Below are positions 1-7,323 of a DNA stretch of 9,575 nucleotides, piece after piece. Source of the DNA: an uncultured Opitutaceae bacterium (lineage in GTDB: Bacteria; Verrucomicrobiota; Verrucomicrobiae; Opitutales; Opitutaceae). Where the stretch lies: positions 1 through 9,575 of the forward strand of contig CAMLSH010000103.1 of the NCBI GenBank assembly GCA_946482625.1, read 5' to 3'. Within the stretch, counting starts at the first letter, position 1. Each line of letters starts with the position of its first letter. The notes under the pieces are model-generated. The model searched no databases. It saw only the letters and a program-made list of their open reading frames with translations, and had not been told where the DNA came from. The translations under genes and the position numbers were made by a program.

Positions 1-1610
1 TTTGAATACGCGGAGTTGCCGCCGGCGTTGCTCGCGCGGACGCGGTACGAGTACGCGGTCGAGGCGGCGAGGCCGGTGCTCTGGTAACTCGTGACGTTGG
101 CGGCAACGGTGGCGATCGCGGCGAATGAGCCGGCGCCGGTGGCGCGTTCGATGGTGAAGCCGTTTTCGTTGGAGGCGTTGTCGGTCCACGCGAGGTTGAT
201 CTGGCTGCTGCTGATCGCAGTGGCGGTCAGGCCGCTCGGAGCGGAAGGCGGTGGCGTGCTGCTGGAGGCGAATTCGTCGGGCCCGAGATCGGGCGCACTG
301 CCGGTGAAGGGGTAGCCGACGTTGAGGCCTTTATCGATGAGGTCGCTGCCCGCGAGCAGGCGCGCGAAACCGGCAGGGAGAGAGCCGTCGGATTGACGCG
401 GGGCGGCGGCGGCGGCCTCGGAGAGATCCCCGAAGTCGGACTCGTTGGCGGTGACCGGGAGAGCCCAGGAGCAGTTTTGCACGATGACGTCGTTGTCGAG
501 GGAGACGTTGGTCGTGGAGCTGGTGCGCGGGAAGCTGACGCAGTTGACGAGGCGGTTGGTCTTGCCGGAGTTCACGCCGCCTTCGACGAAGTAGCTGTAG
601 GCACTCGCGCCGTTGGCGAAGGAGAGACAGTTGTAGATGACGAGGCCGTCGCGGTGGCTGTTGTTGGTGATGCCCTGGCCGTTGCTCTTGAACTTGTTGT
701 TGAAGGAGACGGAGAAGAGCAGGTAGTGGGTTCCCAAGGACGGGCCGCCGGTGCCGTCGCCGCCGAGTTTGAAGCCGTTGCCGTTGCCTTGGAAGGAACC
801 GCTGCCGGGGAAGAGCGAGCCATCGCCGTTGCGCCAGGTCCAGCAGTTCTCGATGACGACGCTGTGGTCGGTCTCGAAGAGATCCCAGCCGTCGTCGGAG
901 TTTTCCCACGCGCGGCAGCCGCTGAAGACGATGCCCTGGCCGCAGTGCATTTTTGCGGCGAAGCCATCGGCGTCGGCGCCGCGGTTGTCGGAGTCGTAGT
1001 TGCGGTAGGAATCGCAATCGATGACGTCCACGAAGGCGGCGAGCAGGCCGCCTGGGTTGGAGTCGGTGTGGCCGAAGCCGATCTGGAGGCCGGTGTCGCC
1101 GTTGTGGTGGAAGACGCAGCGCTCGAAGCGGAGGTGGCTGCCCTCGACTTTGACGCCATTGTCGCCTGCGTAGCAGATTTCGAGACCGATGAAGTGCCAC
1201 CAGCTGGCTGTCGTGGTGATCAGGATACCGCGGTTGCTGGAACCGTAAGGTTGCGTGCTGAAGTTGATGACGGGCTGCTCGCCGGGATAGGCGCGGAGCT
1301 TGATGGGCGCGCTGGAGGTGCCGGAGTTGGCGATGGTGATCATGCTCGAGTAGGCATGGGTGCCGCCGCGGAGGTAGATGTTGTCACCGGCCGTGACGAC
1401 CGAGATGGCTTTCGGAATCGTGGCAAATGGCGCGGCGAGTGTGCCGGGGTTGGCGTCGCTGCCGCCGGAGGGGGCGACGTAGTAGTCGGCCGCGAGGGCG
1501 GCGGAGACGCAGGCGGTGGCGATCAGGATGCTGACAACAGCGCGAAGACGCGCGCGCAGGGTGCGGCGGGTCTGGCTGGAACGCAGGATGGGGTTGTATC
1601 GCAGGTTCAT
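1..1610 (-). CDS. Secreted family 9 pectate lyase with C-terminal Fn3 domain (3' end outside window)
   Basis: The visible 536 residues predict a secreted, calcium-dependent pectate lyase that cleaves polygalacturonate by beta-elimination. A signal peptide spans residues 1-40 (arginine-rich start, hydrophobic run, cleavage after VSAALA). The mature protein opens with DYYVAPSGGSDANPGT, a common start for right-handed beta-helix enzymes. The family PL9 signature is clear: DADGFAAK near 213-220, GCRAWENSDDGWDLF at 231-245 and NGFKLGG at 278-284. D215, D239, D240 and D243 match the spacing of the four calcium-binding aspartates of Dickeya Pel9A, and K281 matches its catalytic lysine (compared from memory). 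A linker follows the beta-helix at about 450, then an Fn3 domain from about 457 to the window edge. The ATG at 1610 was chosen because the signal peptide follows it directly; no Shine-Dalgarno sequence is visible. Anything after the Fn3 domain, such as a carbohydrate-binding module or sorting signal, lies outside the window. Confidence 0.93.
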   Translation of the reverse strand, partial: MNLRYNPILRSSQTRRTLRARLRAVVSILIATACVSAALAADYYVAPSGGSDANPGTLAAPFATIPKAISVVTAGDNIYLRGGTHAYSSMITIANSGTSSAPIKLRAYPGEQPVINFSTQPYGSSNRGILITTTASWWHFIGLEICYAGDNGVKVEGSHLRFERCVFHHNGDTGLQIGFGHTDSNPGGLLAAFVDVIDCDSYRNYDSDNRGADADGFAAKMHCGQGIVFSGCRAWENSDDGWDLFETDHSVVIENCWTWRNGDGSLFPGSGSFQGNGNGFKLGGDGTGGPSLGTHYLLFSVSFNNKFKSNGQGITNNSHRDGLVIYNCLSFANGASAYSYFVEGGVNSGKTNRLVNCVSFPRTSSTTNVSLDNDVIVQNCSWALPVTANESDFGDLSEAAAAAPRQSDGSLPAGFARLLAGSDLIDKGLNVGYPFTGSAPDLGPDEFASSSTPPPSAPSGLTATAISSSQINLAWTDNASNENGFTIERATGAGSFAAIATVAANVTSYQSTGLAASTAYSYRVRASNAGGNSAYS

Positions 1611-1818
1611 GTTGTTGGGGTTTCCCGGCTCGGAATGAGACGGAAAGTGAGAAAGCAAAGAACGGGGGTACGAGGAACAGGCTTCTCCCGAGCCCTCTTA
1701 AAGGGGGTCGCACCACTATTTGCTGGGAACGATGAAGCGGCAAGCCGTGGCGGGCGAAGAGATATCGGACCGTTCCGAATGGGGCGTTTTGCCTCGGGAA
1801 AAACGTCTTCTCCTGCGG

Positions 1819-1841
1819 ACGAAATCGCCGGTGAGCGGCGA
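1819..1841 (-). terminator. Possible weak intrinsic terminator after the NHL gene
   Basis: A 6-bp perfect stem (1825-1830 with 1836-1841, 5-nt loop) starts 3 nt after the NHL gene's stop codon in the direction of transcription. Only TTTCGT follows on the minus strand, so the U-tract is poor. It may slow or partly stop transcription before the pectate lyase gene. Confidence 0.3.
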
Positions 1842-1843
1842 AG

Positions 1844-2932
1844 TTAATCGCGCTGTCTTAAAACGCGCAGGCGATGTGCCTCGCTGTCGCCGATGTAAAC
1901 CGCGCCATCGGCATCGATGTAGATACCGTGAGGACGATTGAGTGCGCAGGTAGCGGGATCGTCCTCGGGGCCATCGCCTTTGCTTCCGGTACCGGCGATG
2001 ACCTCGATGCGATGCGTCTTCGCGTCGATCCGGCGCACCGTGTGGCTTTCGGTGTCGGCGAGCCAGACGTTGCCCGCGCTATCCAGCGCGATGCCTTTAG
2101 GCCCGCTGAGCGTCGCCGCGAGCGCGGGGCCTCCATTGCCGGTGAAACCGGGCTGACCGGTTCCCGCGACGAGACGGATCCGGCCGGCGCGTAGATCGAG
2201 ATGGAAAACCTGGTTCCCCTCCCGCGTGGCCAGCCAGAGGTTTCCATCGGCATCGATGTCGAGCGAGCGAGGGTTGTTCAATGGTGTGCCGGCGAGAGGA
2301 GCACCGTCGGGCGTCGGTCCGGGCCGACCGGTGCCCGCGATGGTCGAGATCGTGCCCGTATTTGAATCTATGCGACGAATGACGTGGTTTCCCACGTCAC
2401 AGACGTAGAGACTGTTGTCGGGCGCGAACTGAATGCTATGCGGCCCGCGGAAGGTGGCGGCGGTCGCGGGTCCGCCATCGCCCGAGTAACCACGCGTCAG
2501 GCCGCCTGCGATCGTCGAAATCAAGCCCGTCCGCGCGTCGATCCGACGGATGGCGTTGTTGCCTGTGTCGGCGATGAAGAGGTTGCCGGCGGCATCGAAG
2601 CGCAGCTCGTGAGGGAGGTTGAGGGTCGCTTGAGAGGCCGGGCCGCCGTCGCCCTCGTACCCTTTGGCGCCGGTGCCGGCTACCGTGGAGATGGTGCCGT
2701 CCGTCGCGATGCGTCGGATACGATGGCCGGCGTGCTCGCAAAACCAAAGCGCGCCGTCGGGTCCGCGTACCACCCCGTACGGGTCGTTGATCTGGGCATG
2801 TTTGGCTGGGCCACCATCACCGGTGGAGCCCGCACTGCCGGTGCCTGCGACCGTGGAGATGGTCCAACTGGTCGCGGCAGGCAGTATCGGTGTGAAGAGC
2901 AAGCACAGGCTCATCCGGAGTGGGAAACGCAT
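1844..2932 (-). CDS. Secreted NHL-repeat six-bladed beta-propeller protein
   Basis: This 362-residue protein has six NHL repeats beginning at residues 25, 81, 138, 195, 252 and 309, an almost exact 57-residue period. Each repeat has the pattern I-S-T-(V/I)-A-G-T-G, then usually a GDGGPA-like loop, then a proline-led strand with DA.GNL(F/W)(I/L)AD and an IRRID ending. Six repeats fit one closed six-bladed propeller filling the whole mature protein. A short signal peptide (about residues 1-20, ending ILPAA) points to export. The start could be the ATG at 2932 or the one at 2914 (Met7); the first adds two arginines and gives a better n-region. NHL propellers are usually binding scaffolds, and some are enzymes such as peptidylglycine lyase. 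No catalytic residues can be assigned, so the ligand is unknown. The gene lies between the EF-hand and pectate lyase genes, with 233 bp to the latter. Confidence 0.88.
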   Translation of the reverse strand: MRFPLRMSLCLLFTPILPAATSWTISTVAGTGSAGSTGDGGPAKHAQINDPYGVVRGPDGALWFCEHAGHRIRRIATDGTISTVAGTGAKGYEGDGGPASQATLNLPHELRFDAAGNLFIADTGNNAIRRIDARTGLISTIAGGLTRGYSGDGGPATAATFRGPHSIQFAPDNSLYVCDVGNHVIRRIDSNTGTISTIAGTGRPGPTPDGAPLAGTPLNNPRSLDIDADGNLWLATREGNQVFHLDLRAGRIRLVAGTGQPGFTGNGGPALAATLSGPKGIALDSAGNVWLADTESHTVRRIDAKTHRIEVIAGTGSKGDGPEDDPATCALNRPHGIYIDADGAVYIGDSEAHRLRVLRQRD

Positions 2933-3040
2933 CGCGGGATCGATACCGGTACGCGCAGGGATGTCGAAGACTTCATCGAACGGGGGAGCGGGACGCAGCG
3001 AGAAGCGCGATAAGGTTGTGAAAGCAGTCAGCGTCTTCGT

Positions 3041-3081
3041 TGCTAAAACGAAAAACCTGCAGCCGGGTAAGCTGCAGGTTT
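3041..3081 (-). terminator. Intrinsic terminator of the EF-hand gene
   Basis: A perfect 11-bp inverted repeat (3053-3063 with 3071-3081, 7-nt loop) lies 27 nt after the EF-hand stop codon. On the minus strand the right arm runs into TTTTTCGTTTT, a good U-tract. The plus-strand side has no T-run, so it works in the minus direction only. It should separate EF-hand transcription from the NHL gene. Confidence 0.88.
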
Positions 3082-3107
3082 GAGAGGAATAAAGGAGAGC
3101 GACGCGC

Positions 3108-3548
3108 TTACTTGTCGTGCTTCATCTCTTTCATGCCGTCGTGGCACTCGTCTTTACTGAGCGAGCCGTCGGCATTCTTATCCATCTTGGCGAACATCTT
3201 TTCCGTGCCCGCATCGTGTTCGGCCGCGGTGAGCTGGCCGTCGCCGTTCTGGTCGATCTCTTTGATTTTCTCGGCGGACGTTTTTTGGGCTTTGCCGGCT
3301 TTACCGTCCTTCGACGCCATCGCCGCATCCATTTCGGCGGCGGTGACAACGCCGTCCTGATTGGCGTCGCATTTGGCGAACATCTGTTTCGCGCCAGCGG
3401 CATGTTCGGTGCGCGTGATCTTTCCGTCGCTATCGGCATCCATCATTTTGAAATGTTTGTCGGCGTCCTGGCCGGCGAAGGCTGCGGGCAGGGCGAAGAG
3501 GGCGATGCTGCATGCGGTGGCGAGTGCTGTCCGTTTTGAGGTCTTCAT
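3108..3548 (-). CDS. Secreted four-EF-hand calcium-binding protein
   Basis: This 146-residue protein has a signal peptide (residues 1-25, KTSKR start, hydrophobic core, cleavage after PAAFA) and four canonical 12-residue EF-hand loops at 37-48, 61-72, 99-110 and 123-134. Each loop has acidic or Asn ligands at positions 1, 3 and 5, Gly at 6, a hydrophobic residue at 8 and Glu at 12. The loops form two pairs separated by a lysine-rich linker at about 80-95, a calmodulin-like layout, but here exported to the periplasm or outside. The frame is open further upstream to 3782, but the signal peptide starts exactly at the ATG at 3548, so the shorter start is preferred. No Shine-Dalgarno sequence is seen. 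A strong terminator follows. The role is probably calcium buffering or a calcium-controlled interaction; the partner is unknown. The C-terminus is rich in Met, His and Lys (DGMKEMKHDK). Confidence 0.88.
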   Translation of the reverse strand: MKTSKRTALATACSIALFALPAAFAGQDADKHFKMMDADSDGKITRTEHAAGAKQMFAKCDANQDGVVTAAEMDAAMASKDGKAGKAQKTSAEKIKEIDQNGDGQLTAAEHDAGTEKMFAKMDKNADGSLSKDECHDGMKEMKHDK

Positions 3549-3667
3549 AGGGCTGTCGGGGTTGGGGGCTGTGGTTACTTGACAGCCGCTTAGTCGTTCG
3601 GCGGACAAACCAGTTCCCGCGATGATCTCCCGTCGCGGCGCGGTGGGTTTAGCGGCGGTTGAGGGGC

Positions 3668-3685
3668 CGTCTTCATTGGAAGACG
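3668..3685. repeat. Short hairpin, 7-bp stem
   Basis: CGTCTTC and GAAGACG pair perfectly around a 4-nt loop. It lies about 120 bp upstream of the EF-hand start codon and could be a 5' leader hairpin or an operator. Neither side has a T-run, so it is not an obvious terminator. Confidence 0.5.
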
Positions 3686-3695
3686 ATTTGAGAGG

Positions 3696-3717
3696 GTCGC
3701 CGCTCCCGCGGCGCGAC
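3696..3717. repeat. GC-rich hairpin upstream of the EF-hand gene
   Basis: GTCGCCGC at 3696-3703 pairs with GCGGCGCGAC at 3708-3717 around a TCCC loop, with a 2-nt bulge. It is the strongest GC stem in the spacer and starts 10 bp from the hairpin at 3668-3685. The function is unknown. Confidence 0.5.
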
Positions 3718-3720
3718 ATT

Positions 3721-3816
3721 TTGAGTAACCGGCCCGAGCACAGAAGCGGGAGGGGGCCGGATGACGGCGACGGAGTAATCACCGCGGCGAAGCGTGCCGG
3801 TCGGCTGGTTACTCAA
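3721..3816. repeat. 96-bp segment bounded by 14-bp inverted repeats
   Basis: The left end TTGAGTAACCGGCC (3721-3734) and the inverted right end GGCTGGTTACTCAA (3803-3816) match at 13 of 14 positions, the outer 10 perfectly. A third partial copy, GAGTAATCACC, lies inside at about 3773. No matching target-site duplication flanks the ends. This could be a small non-autonomous palindromic element or paired regulator sites. Confidence 0.5.
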
Positions 3817-3866
3817 CGCCGATGCGTTGCAATGACCGGCGCGTGGAGTGGGATTTGGCGAAACCG

Positions 3867-3910
3867 GCATCGCTTCGCGGCGAATTCCAACGAGTGCCAC
3901 GAAGCGATGC
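3867..3910 (-). repeat. 11-bp perfect inverted repeat just downstream of the receptor gene
   Basis: GCATCGCTTCG (3867-3877) and CGAAGCGATGC (3900-3910) pair perfectly around a 22-nt loop, starting about 33 nt beyond the receptor stop codon. This position suits transcript termination or 3'-end protection of the receptor mRNA. There is no proper U-tract (CGGTTTCG follows), so it is not a standard intrinsic terminator. Confidence 0.55.
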
Positions 3911-3943
3911 GAGCGAAGGTGCTGCGCTGACGACGCAGGGCGC

Positions 3944-6577
3944 TTAGAAATCCTTTGAAGCCCGAAGATAGACGAAGGCTTTCTCGGGATTGCTGATGTC
4001 GTTGTTGTAGCCGGTCGGCGAGTTTTCGTCGAAAGGCGGATCTTCATTGAGTGCGTTGCGGGCGCCCAGCGTGAACGTGATATCGCGGAAACCTCGATAG
4101 CTCACTTGCGGGTTCACGGTCGTCTGGGCGTCGACATTTCCGATCTCGGAGTAGTTCTCGAACTCGCCGATGTAGTCGATCAACACCGAGGCAGACCAGA
4201 CGCCGAGTTCCCACGTTGTGGTGAAGGTGCCGCGCCAGTGAGGATTGGTATAAGTGCCCTCGAACTCGGCGTCGTTGTAGTGGAGTTGCTGGAGATAAGT
4301 GCCGCCGAGTACGAAGGTGAAACGGCCCAGCGAAGTAGTCTGGAGCCGATAGCGAAGATCGAAGTCGATGCCTTGGTAGGTCTGCTTGTCGATGTTCAGG
4401 TAGGTGTCGTTGATATAGTTGATCACGCCGAACGTTTCGCCGGCCGCAGGGGCGTTGCGCACGACGAGCCCGGGGAGGGTGTCTTCGTTTTTCAGGATGA
4501 AATCCTCGCCGAGCTGAGCGATGAGGTTTTTTTGTTTAAACTGAAACCAGTCGACCGCCAGCTCCCATCCCTTCAACCGGCCGGTGGGGTTGATCTGAAA
4601 ACCGGCGTAGTACGAATCGGTTTCCTCGGGCTTCAGGTCGGGATTGCCGCCGCCCTTTGTCTCAATCTGGCGCGGCGCGTCGTTCGGACGTTTGGGATCG
4701 TCGAGCGGGTTCGGGCTGAAAGTCGTCACCTGACTCGTATAAAGATAGGCGAGGTTCGGGGCGAGGAACGATTGCCCGAACGATGTGCGCAGAAGCAGCC
4801 ATTCCGTGGGGCGGTAGGAGAGGGCGATCTTGGGTTTTGTGGTCGAGCCGAAGTCGCTGTAGTTTTCGAACCGACCGGCCAGTTGCAGTTGGAGGTCCTT
4901 GATGATCGGGACGTACAACTCGGCGTACGCCGCCTCGACGGTGCGGTCGCCAAATGTCGACTGTCCTTCCGCGCCGCCGACCACGTTGCCGGTCGCGTTG
5001 TTTATTGTGCGAATGCTCGCGAGCTCTTCGCTGCGCCACTCTCCGCCTAGGGCGAGGCTGAGCGGACCGGCCGGCAGGTCCACGATCGGACCGCTCGCGC
5101 TCACGTCGAAGGTGCGCAGCTCGAACGACGCCGAGTTGGCGTCGGTGCCGGTGTACGATGCGGTGACCCGGGGATCCTCAGGACCGAACGGATTCGCGTA
5201 GAGCGTCTGCCCGCCGATGGAGACGCCGTTGAGGGCGTTTTGGTAGAGATTATCGAAGACGGTGCCGCCGTTGAGATTCTCGGTTTTGTTTTTGCTGTAG
5301 AGTGTGGCGGCCTCCCACTTCCAATCCGAAACGAGATCGCCGCCGAGGCCGACGACCATGCGCGGCGTGTCTGAAGTGACATCGTTGATACGATTGCCGG
5401 CGCTGACCAGGCGCGCGTACCACTCATCCTCCAGGTCTTCACCAAACGGGTTGTTGGGATTGGTCGAAGGGATGGTCAACGTGCCGGTGTTGGGACCGGT
5501 CCCGTTCTCGGTGTAGCTGAACACCGGACTCGGAGCGGCGGAGATCGTCGCCTCGGCCCGGCGGAACGACAACTCGGTGAAGCCGTAGATGCGTTCGGAA
5601 AACTCGTAGCGCGCGCGGGTGTAGAATCCGAAGTTGCGGGACTCCGGCAGTTGATCGGTCACCGATTGGAAATCGTAGGAGCCATGACTCACATCGGCGA
5701 CGGTGAAGTCGGCGAGTGTGGGATTTTGCATGGGCGTGGTGAGTGTGTAGTAGTCCCCGAGACTCGGCACATAAGCCATGGCCGGATAGCCGGCGTAGCT
5801 GCGCAGATCGCCACCGCCGCGCGCGGTGAGATCCGCCGTGGAAGAAAATCCGTAGTCGGCGTCTTTGATGCTCTTGCGCTCGGTCCAGTCGATCGCGGTG
5901 ACGATCGAGAGCTTACCTGCGCTGGAACCGAAGACGATCGATCCCATTTTTTCCAACGAGTCGGTGCTTGCGGTGTTGCCCACGCCGACGGTCGTTGTGA
6001 GACCGTTGTAGTCCTTGCGCAAGATGACGTTGATCACGCCGGAGACAGCGTCGGATCCGTAGATGGCCGAGCCGCCGTCCTTGAGTACCTCGATGGATTC
6101 GATGGCGGCAGCAGGGATGCTGTTGAAATCGAAAACAGTCTGCAGCCCGTTGAAGCCGGGAGTGGCCAACGGAGCCGCGCGACGACCATTGAGGAGAACG
6201 AGAACGTTGTTGTTACCGAGGCCGCGGAGATTCGCAGTCGAAGCTCCTGGAGTGAAGCTGTTGCCGGAGCCTGTCGGAATGAGGGAAGAACCGGTGACGA
6301 ATGACATGCTCCGCAACGCGTCGCCGACGTTGGTGTAGCCGCTGAGTTCAAGATCGGCCCGCGTGATGGAGGCGACCGGATTCAAACCCGCGGCGTCGAT
6401 GCCTGTGATATGGGACCCGGTGACCTCGAACTTTTCCATTTTCAAGACGTCCTCGCCGTCGTCCGCGGATGCCGGTGGTGTCGTCGTCTGAGCCTGTCCG
6501 TGTGCTGCTAAAAAGCACGCGGCGCCCGCAAGCAGCGTCTGTGCAGTCAATAATCTCCTCTTTTCAGGTGTGTTCAT
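3944..6577 (-). CDS. TonB-dependent outer-membrane receptor
   Basis: This 877-residue protein is a TonB-dependent receptor, which imports ligands across the outer membrane using energy from TonB-ExbBD. A signal peptide covers about residues 1-29 (KRRLL start, cleavage near HGQA). A TonB-box-like stretch, VLKMEKFEVTGSHI, lies at 44-57. The plug domain at about 60-190 includes ANLRGLGNNNVLVLLNGRR and then IESIEVLKDGGSAIYGSDA, leading to GVINVI. The rest is the barrel, with typical motifs such as SFGQSFLAPNL and GNPDLKPEETDSYYAGF at about 600-655, and a terminal phenylalanine (ASKDF) expected of outer-membrane barrels. The frame is open upstream to 6784, but the signal peptide begins at the ATG at 6577, which is the start used here. 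Plug and barrel are intact and of normal length. There is no N-terminal STN or carboxypeptidase-like domain. The substrate cannot be read from the sequence; pectin fragments are possible given the nearby lyase, but siderophores or other glycans are equally open. Confidence 0.93.
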   Translation of the reverse strand: MNTPEKRRLLTAQTLLAGAACFLAAHGQAQTTTPPASADDGEDVLKMEKFEVTGSHITGIDAAGLNPVASITRADLELSGYTNVGDALRSMSFVTGSSLIPTGSGNSFTPGASTANLRGLGNNNVLVLLNGRRAAPLATPGFNGLQTVFDFNSIPAAAIESIEVLKDGGSAIYGSDAVSGVINVILRKDYNGLTTTVGVGNTASTDSLEKMGSIVFGSSAGKLSIVTAIDWTERKSIKDADYGFSSTADLTARGGGDLRSYAGYPAMAYVPSLGDYYTLTTPMQNPTLADFTVADVSHGSYDFQSVTDQLPESRNFGFYTRARYEFSERIYGFTELSFRRAEATISAAPSPVFSYTENGTGPNTGTLTIPSTNPNNPFGEDLEDEWYARLVSAGNRINDVTSDTPRMVVGLGGDLVSDWKWEAATLYSKNKTENLNGGTVFDNLYQNALNGVSIGGQTLYANPFGPEDPRVTASYTGTDANSASFELRTFDVSASGPIVDLPAGPLSLALGGEWRSEELASIRTINNATGNVVGGAEGQSTFGDRTVEAAYAELYVPIIKDLQLQLAGRFENYSDFGSTTKPKIALSYRPTEWLLLRTSFGQSFLAPNLAYLYTSQVTTFSPNPLDDPKRPNDAPRQIETKGGGNPDLKPEETDSYYAGFQINPTGRLKGWELAVDWFQFKQKNLIAQLGEDFILKNEDTLPGLVVRNAPAAGETFGVINYINDTYLNIDKQTYQGIDFDLRYRLQTTSLGRFTFVLGGTYLQQLHYNDAEFEGTYTNPHWRGTFTTTWELGVWSASVLIDYIGEFENYSEIGNVDAQTTVNPQVSYRGFRDITFTLGARNALNEDPPFDENSPTGYNNDISNPEKAFVYLRASKDF

Positions 6578-7323
6578 GGTGATGGTATTCTTTGTTTGGT
6601 GACGTGCAAAGCATGGCTCTATCCGCAGCCCGCTTGTTTTTTGGATATGAGACCGCTCGGAGCTGCAGTGGTGCGGCGGTGAAGAAGTGGCGATTGGAGG
6701 ACGCGCATGTTTCGTCGGATGGCTGTCTGCGATGTCGGCTCTGCGCCGCTTTCCGAATGAGCCCCGGCCGAATCGAAAGAGCATCGGTCGTTCCGGAATC
6801 GCACGGCGGCATGATTTTTTCGATACAGGCCTCGGAGCGACAAATCGCGTTGGCAGGGCGTTTTTCCCGATGGAGAGGCGGTGGGTTCGCTCCTTGGGGA
6901 TTTCATGTGGGATACAAGTCCCTGCGGTCGCGCCGGTTGTATCGAGAGCCTGACGACAACGGCGCCGCCCGGGCGGGGTTACTTGTGCGCGAAAGCTATT
7001 GCATCTTGCCCTGCACGGGCGATCCGCGGGTGTCTACCGCGTGCAAGTGTTCACACTGCTTTCCGCGGCCATGCGGTTTCCTAATGACGAAGTCTGACTA
7101 CTTCAGCTCGCCGACGAACATACATAAGTTTCGAGCGCTCGTGACTGTCTCACCCAAACGGGTGGGGTTGCGAGGGGCGGAAGCGAAGTCGGAGCTTGGC
7201 TTCGACTCGGTGGAGAGAAGGTCAGCTGCTGGGGAGGACAACCCGGACGAGTTGCAGGAGGTGTTGTGTCGTCCTTGGCGAGAACGTTCAGGGGATCTCT
7301 GGAGAGTCTTTGCTCTGTGTCGC
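6578..7323. other. Gene-free region upstream of the receptor
   Basis: This 746-bp stretch lies between the stop codon of the 141-residue gene and the receptor start codon. Reading frames here give low-complexity, Cys- or Arg-rich translations with no family resemblance and look accidental. I looked for a cobalamin riboswitch core, a tRNA and a standard promoter and saw none that convinced me. A small imperfect palindrome at 7043-7059 and a short hairpin at 7151-7164 (CACCC/GGGTG) are present. The receptor promoter and leader must lie here. Confidence 0.55.
7043..7059. promoter_or_regulatory. Imperfect palindrome, possible operator
   Basis: AGTGT and ACACT flank a TC centre at 7046-7057, and with one unpaired A the arms extend to GCA(A)GTGT/ACACTGC. 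It is the most symmetrical short site in the receptor's upstream region, but it lies about 470 bp from the start codon and could be chance. Confidence 0.2.

Larger units (their letters stand above)
3549..3943. other. Gene-free spacer rich in inverted repeats
   Basis: This 395-bp stretch lies between the receptor stop codon and the EF-hand start codon. No reading frame in it looks like a real protein. It holds at least four inverted repeats, listed separately, and must contain the EF-hand promoter. I could not pick out convincing -35 and -10 boxes. Confidence 0.6.

Noticed and set aside
1690..1712. Partly symmetrical CCCTCTTAAAGGGGG upstream of the pectate lyase gene
   Set aside because: The symmetry is imperfect (4-bp arms), and I could not tie it to promoter boxes or a known regulator site.
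393..1847. 484-codon open frame on the plus strand
   Set aside because: It lies antisense to the pectate lyase gene, whose PL9 motifs are unmistakable. Its translation is a Val/Ala/Gly/Asp-rich string typical of the opposite strand of a GC-rich gene.
1847..2860. Periodic DNA similarity that could suggest a tandem DNA repeat
   Set aside because: The period is 57 codons and is explained fully by the NHL blades of the encoded protein; it is not a CRISPR or satellite repeat.
3549..3782. Upstream extension of the EF-hand protein to an ATG at 3782
   Set aside because: The extension would place 78 low-complexity residues before a perfect signal peptide that begins at the ATG at 3548, and it crosses two hairpins.
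3673..4047. 124-codon minus-strand frame crossing the spacer and the receptor 3' end
   Set aside because: It overlaps the receptor's conserved C-terminus in another frame and owes its length to the palindromic spacer. It is kept only as part of the repeat-cluster observation.
4106..5050. 314-codon open frame on the plus strand
   Set aside because: It is wholly antisense to the barrel-coding part of the TonB-dependent receptor and has no family character of its own.
6578..6784. Upstream extension of the receptor to an ATG at 6784
   Set aside because: The extra 69 residues are unstructured and Arg/His-rich, and would bury the signal peptide that starts at 6577.
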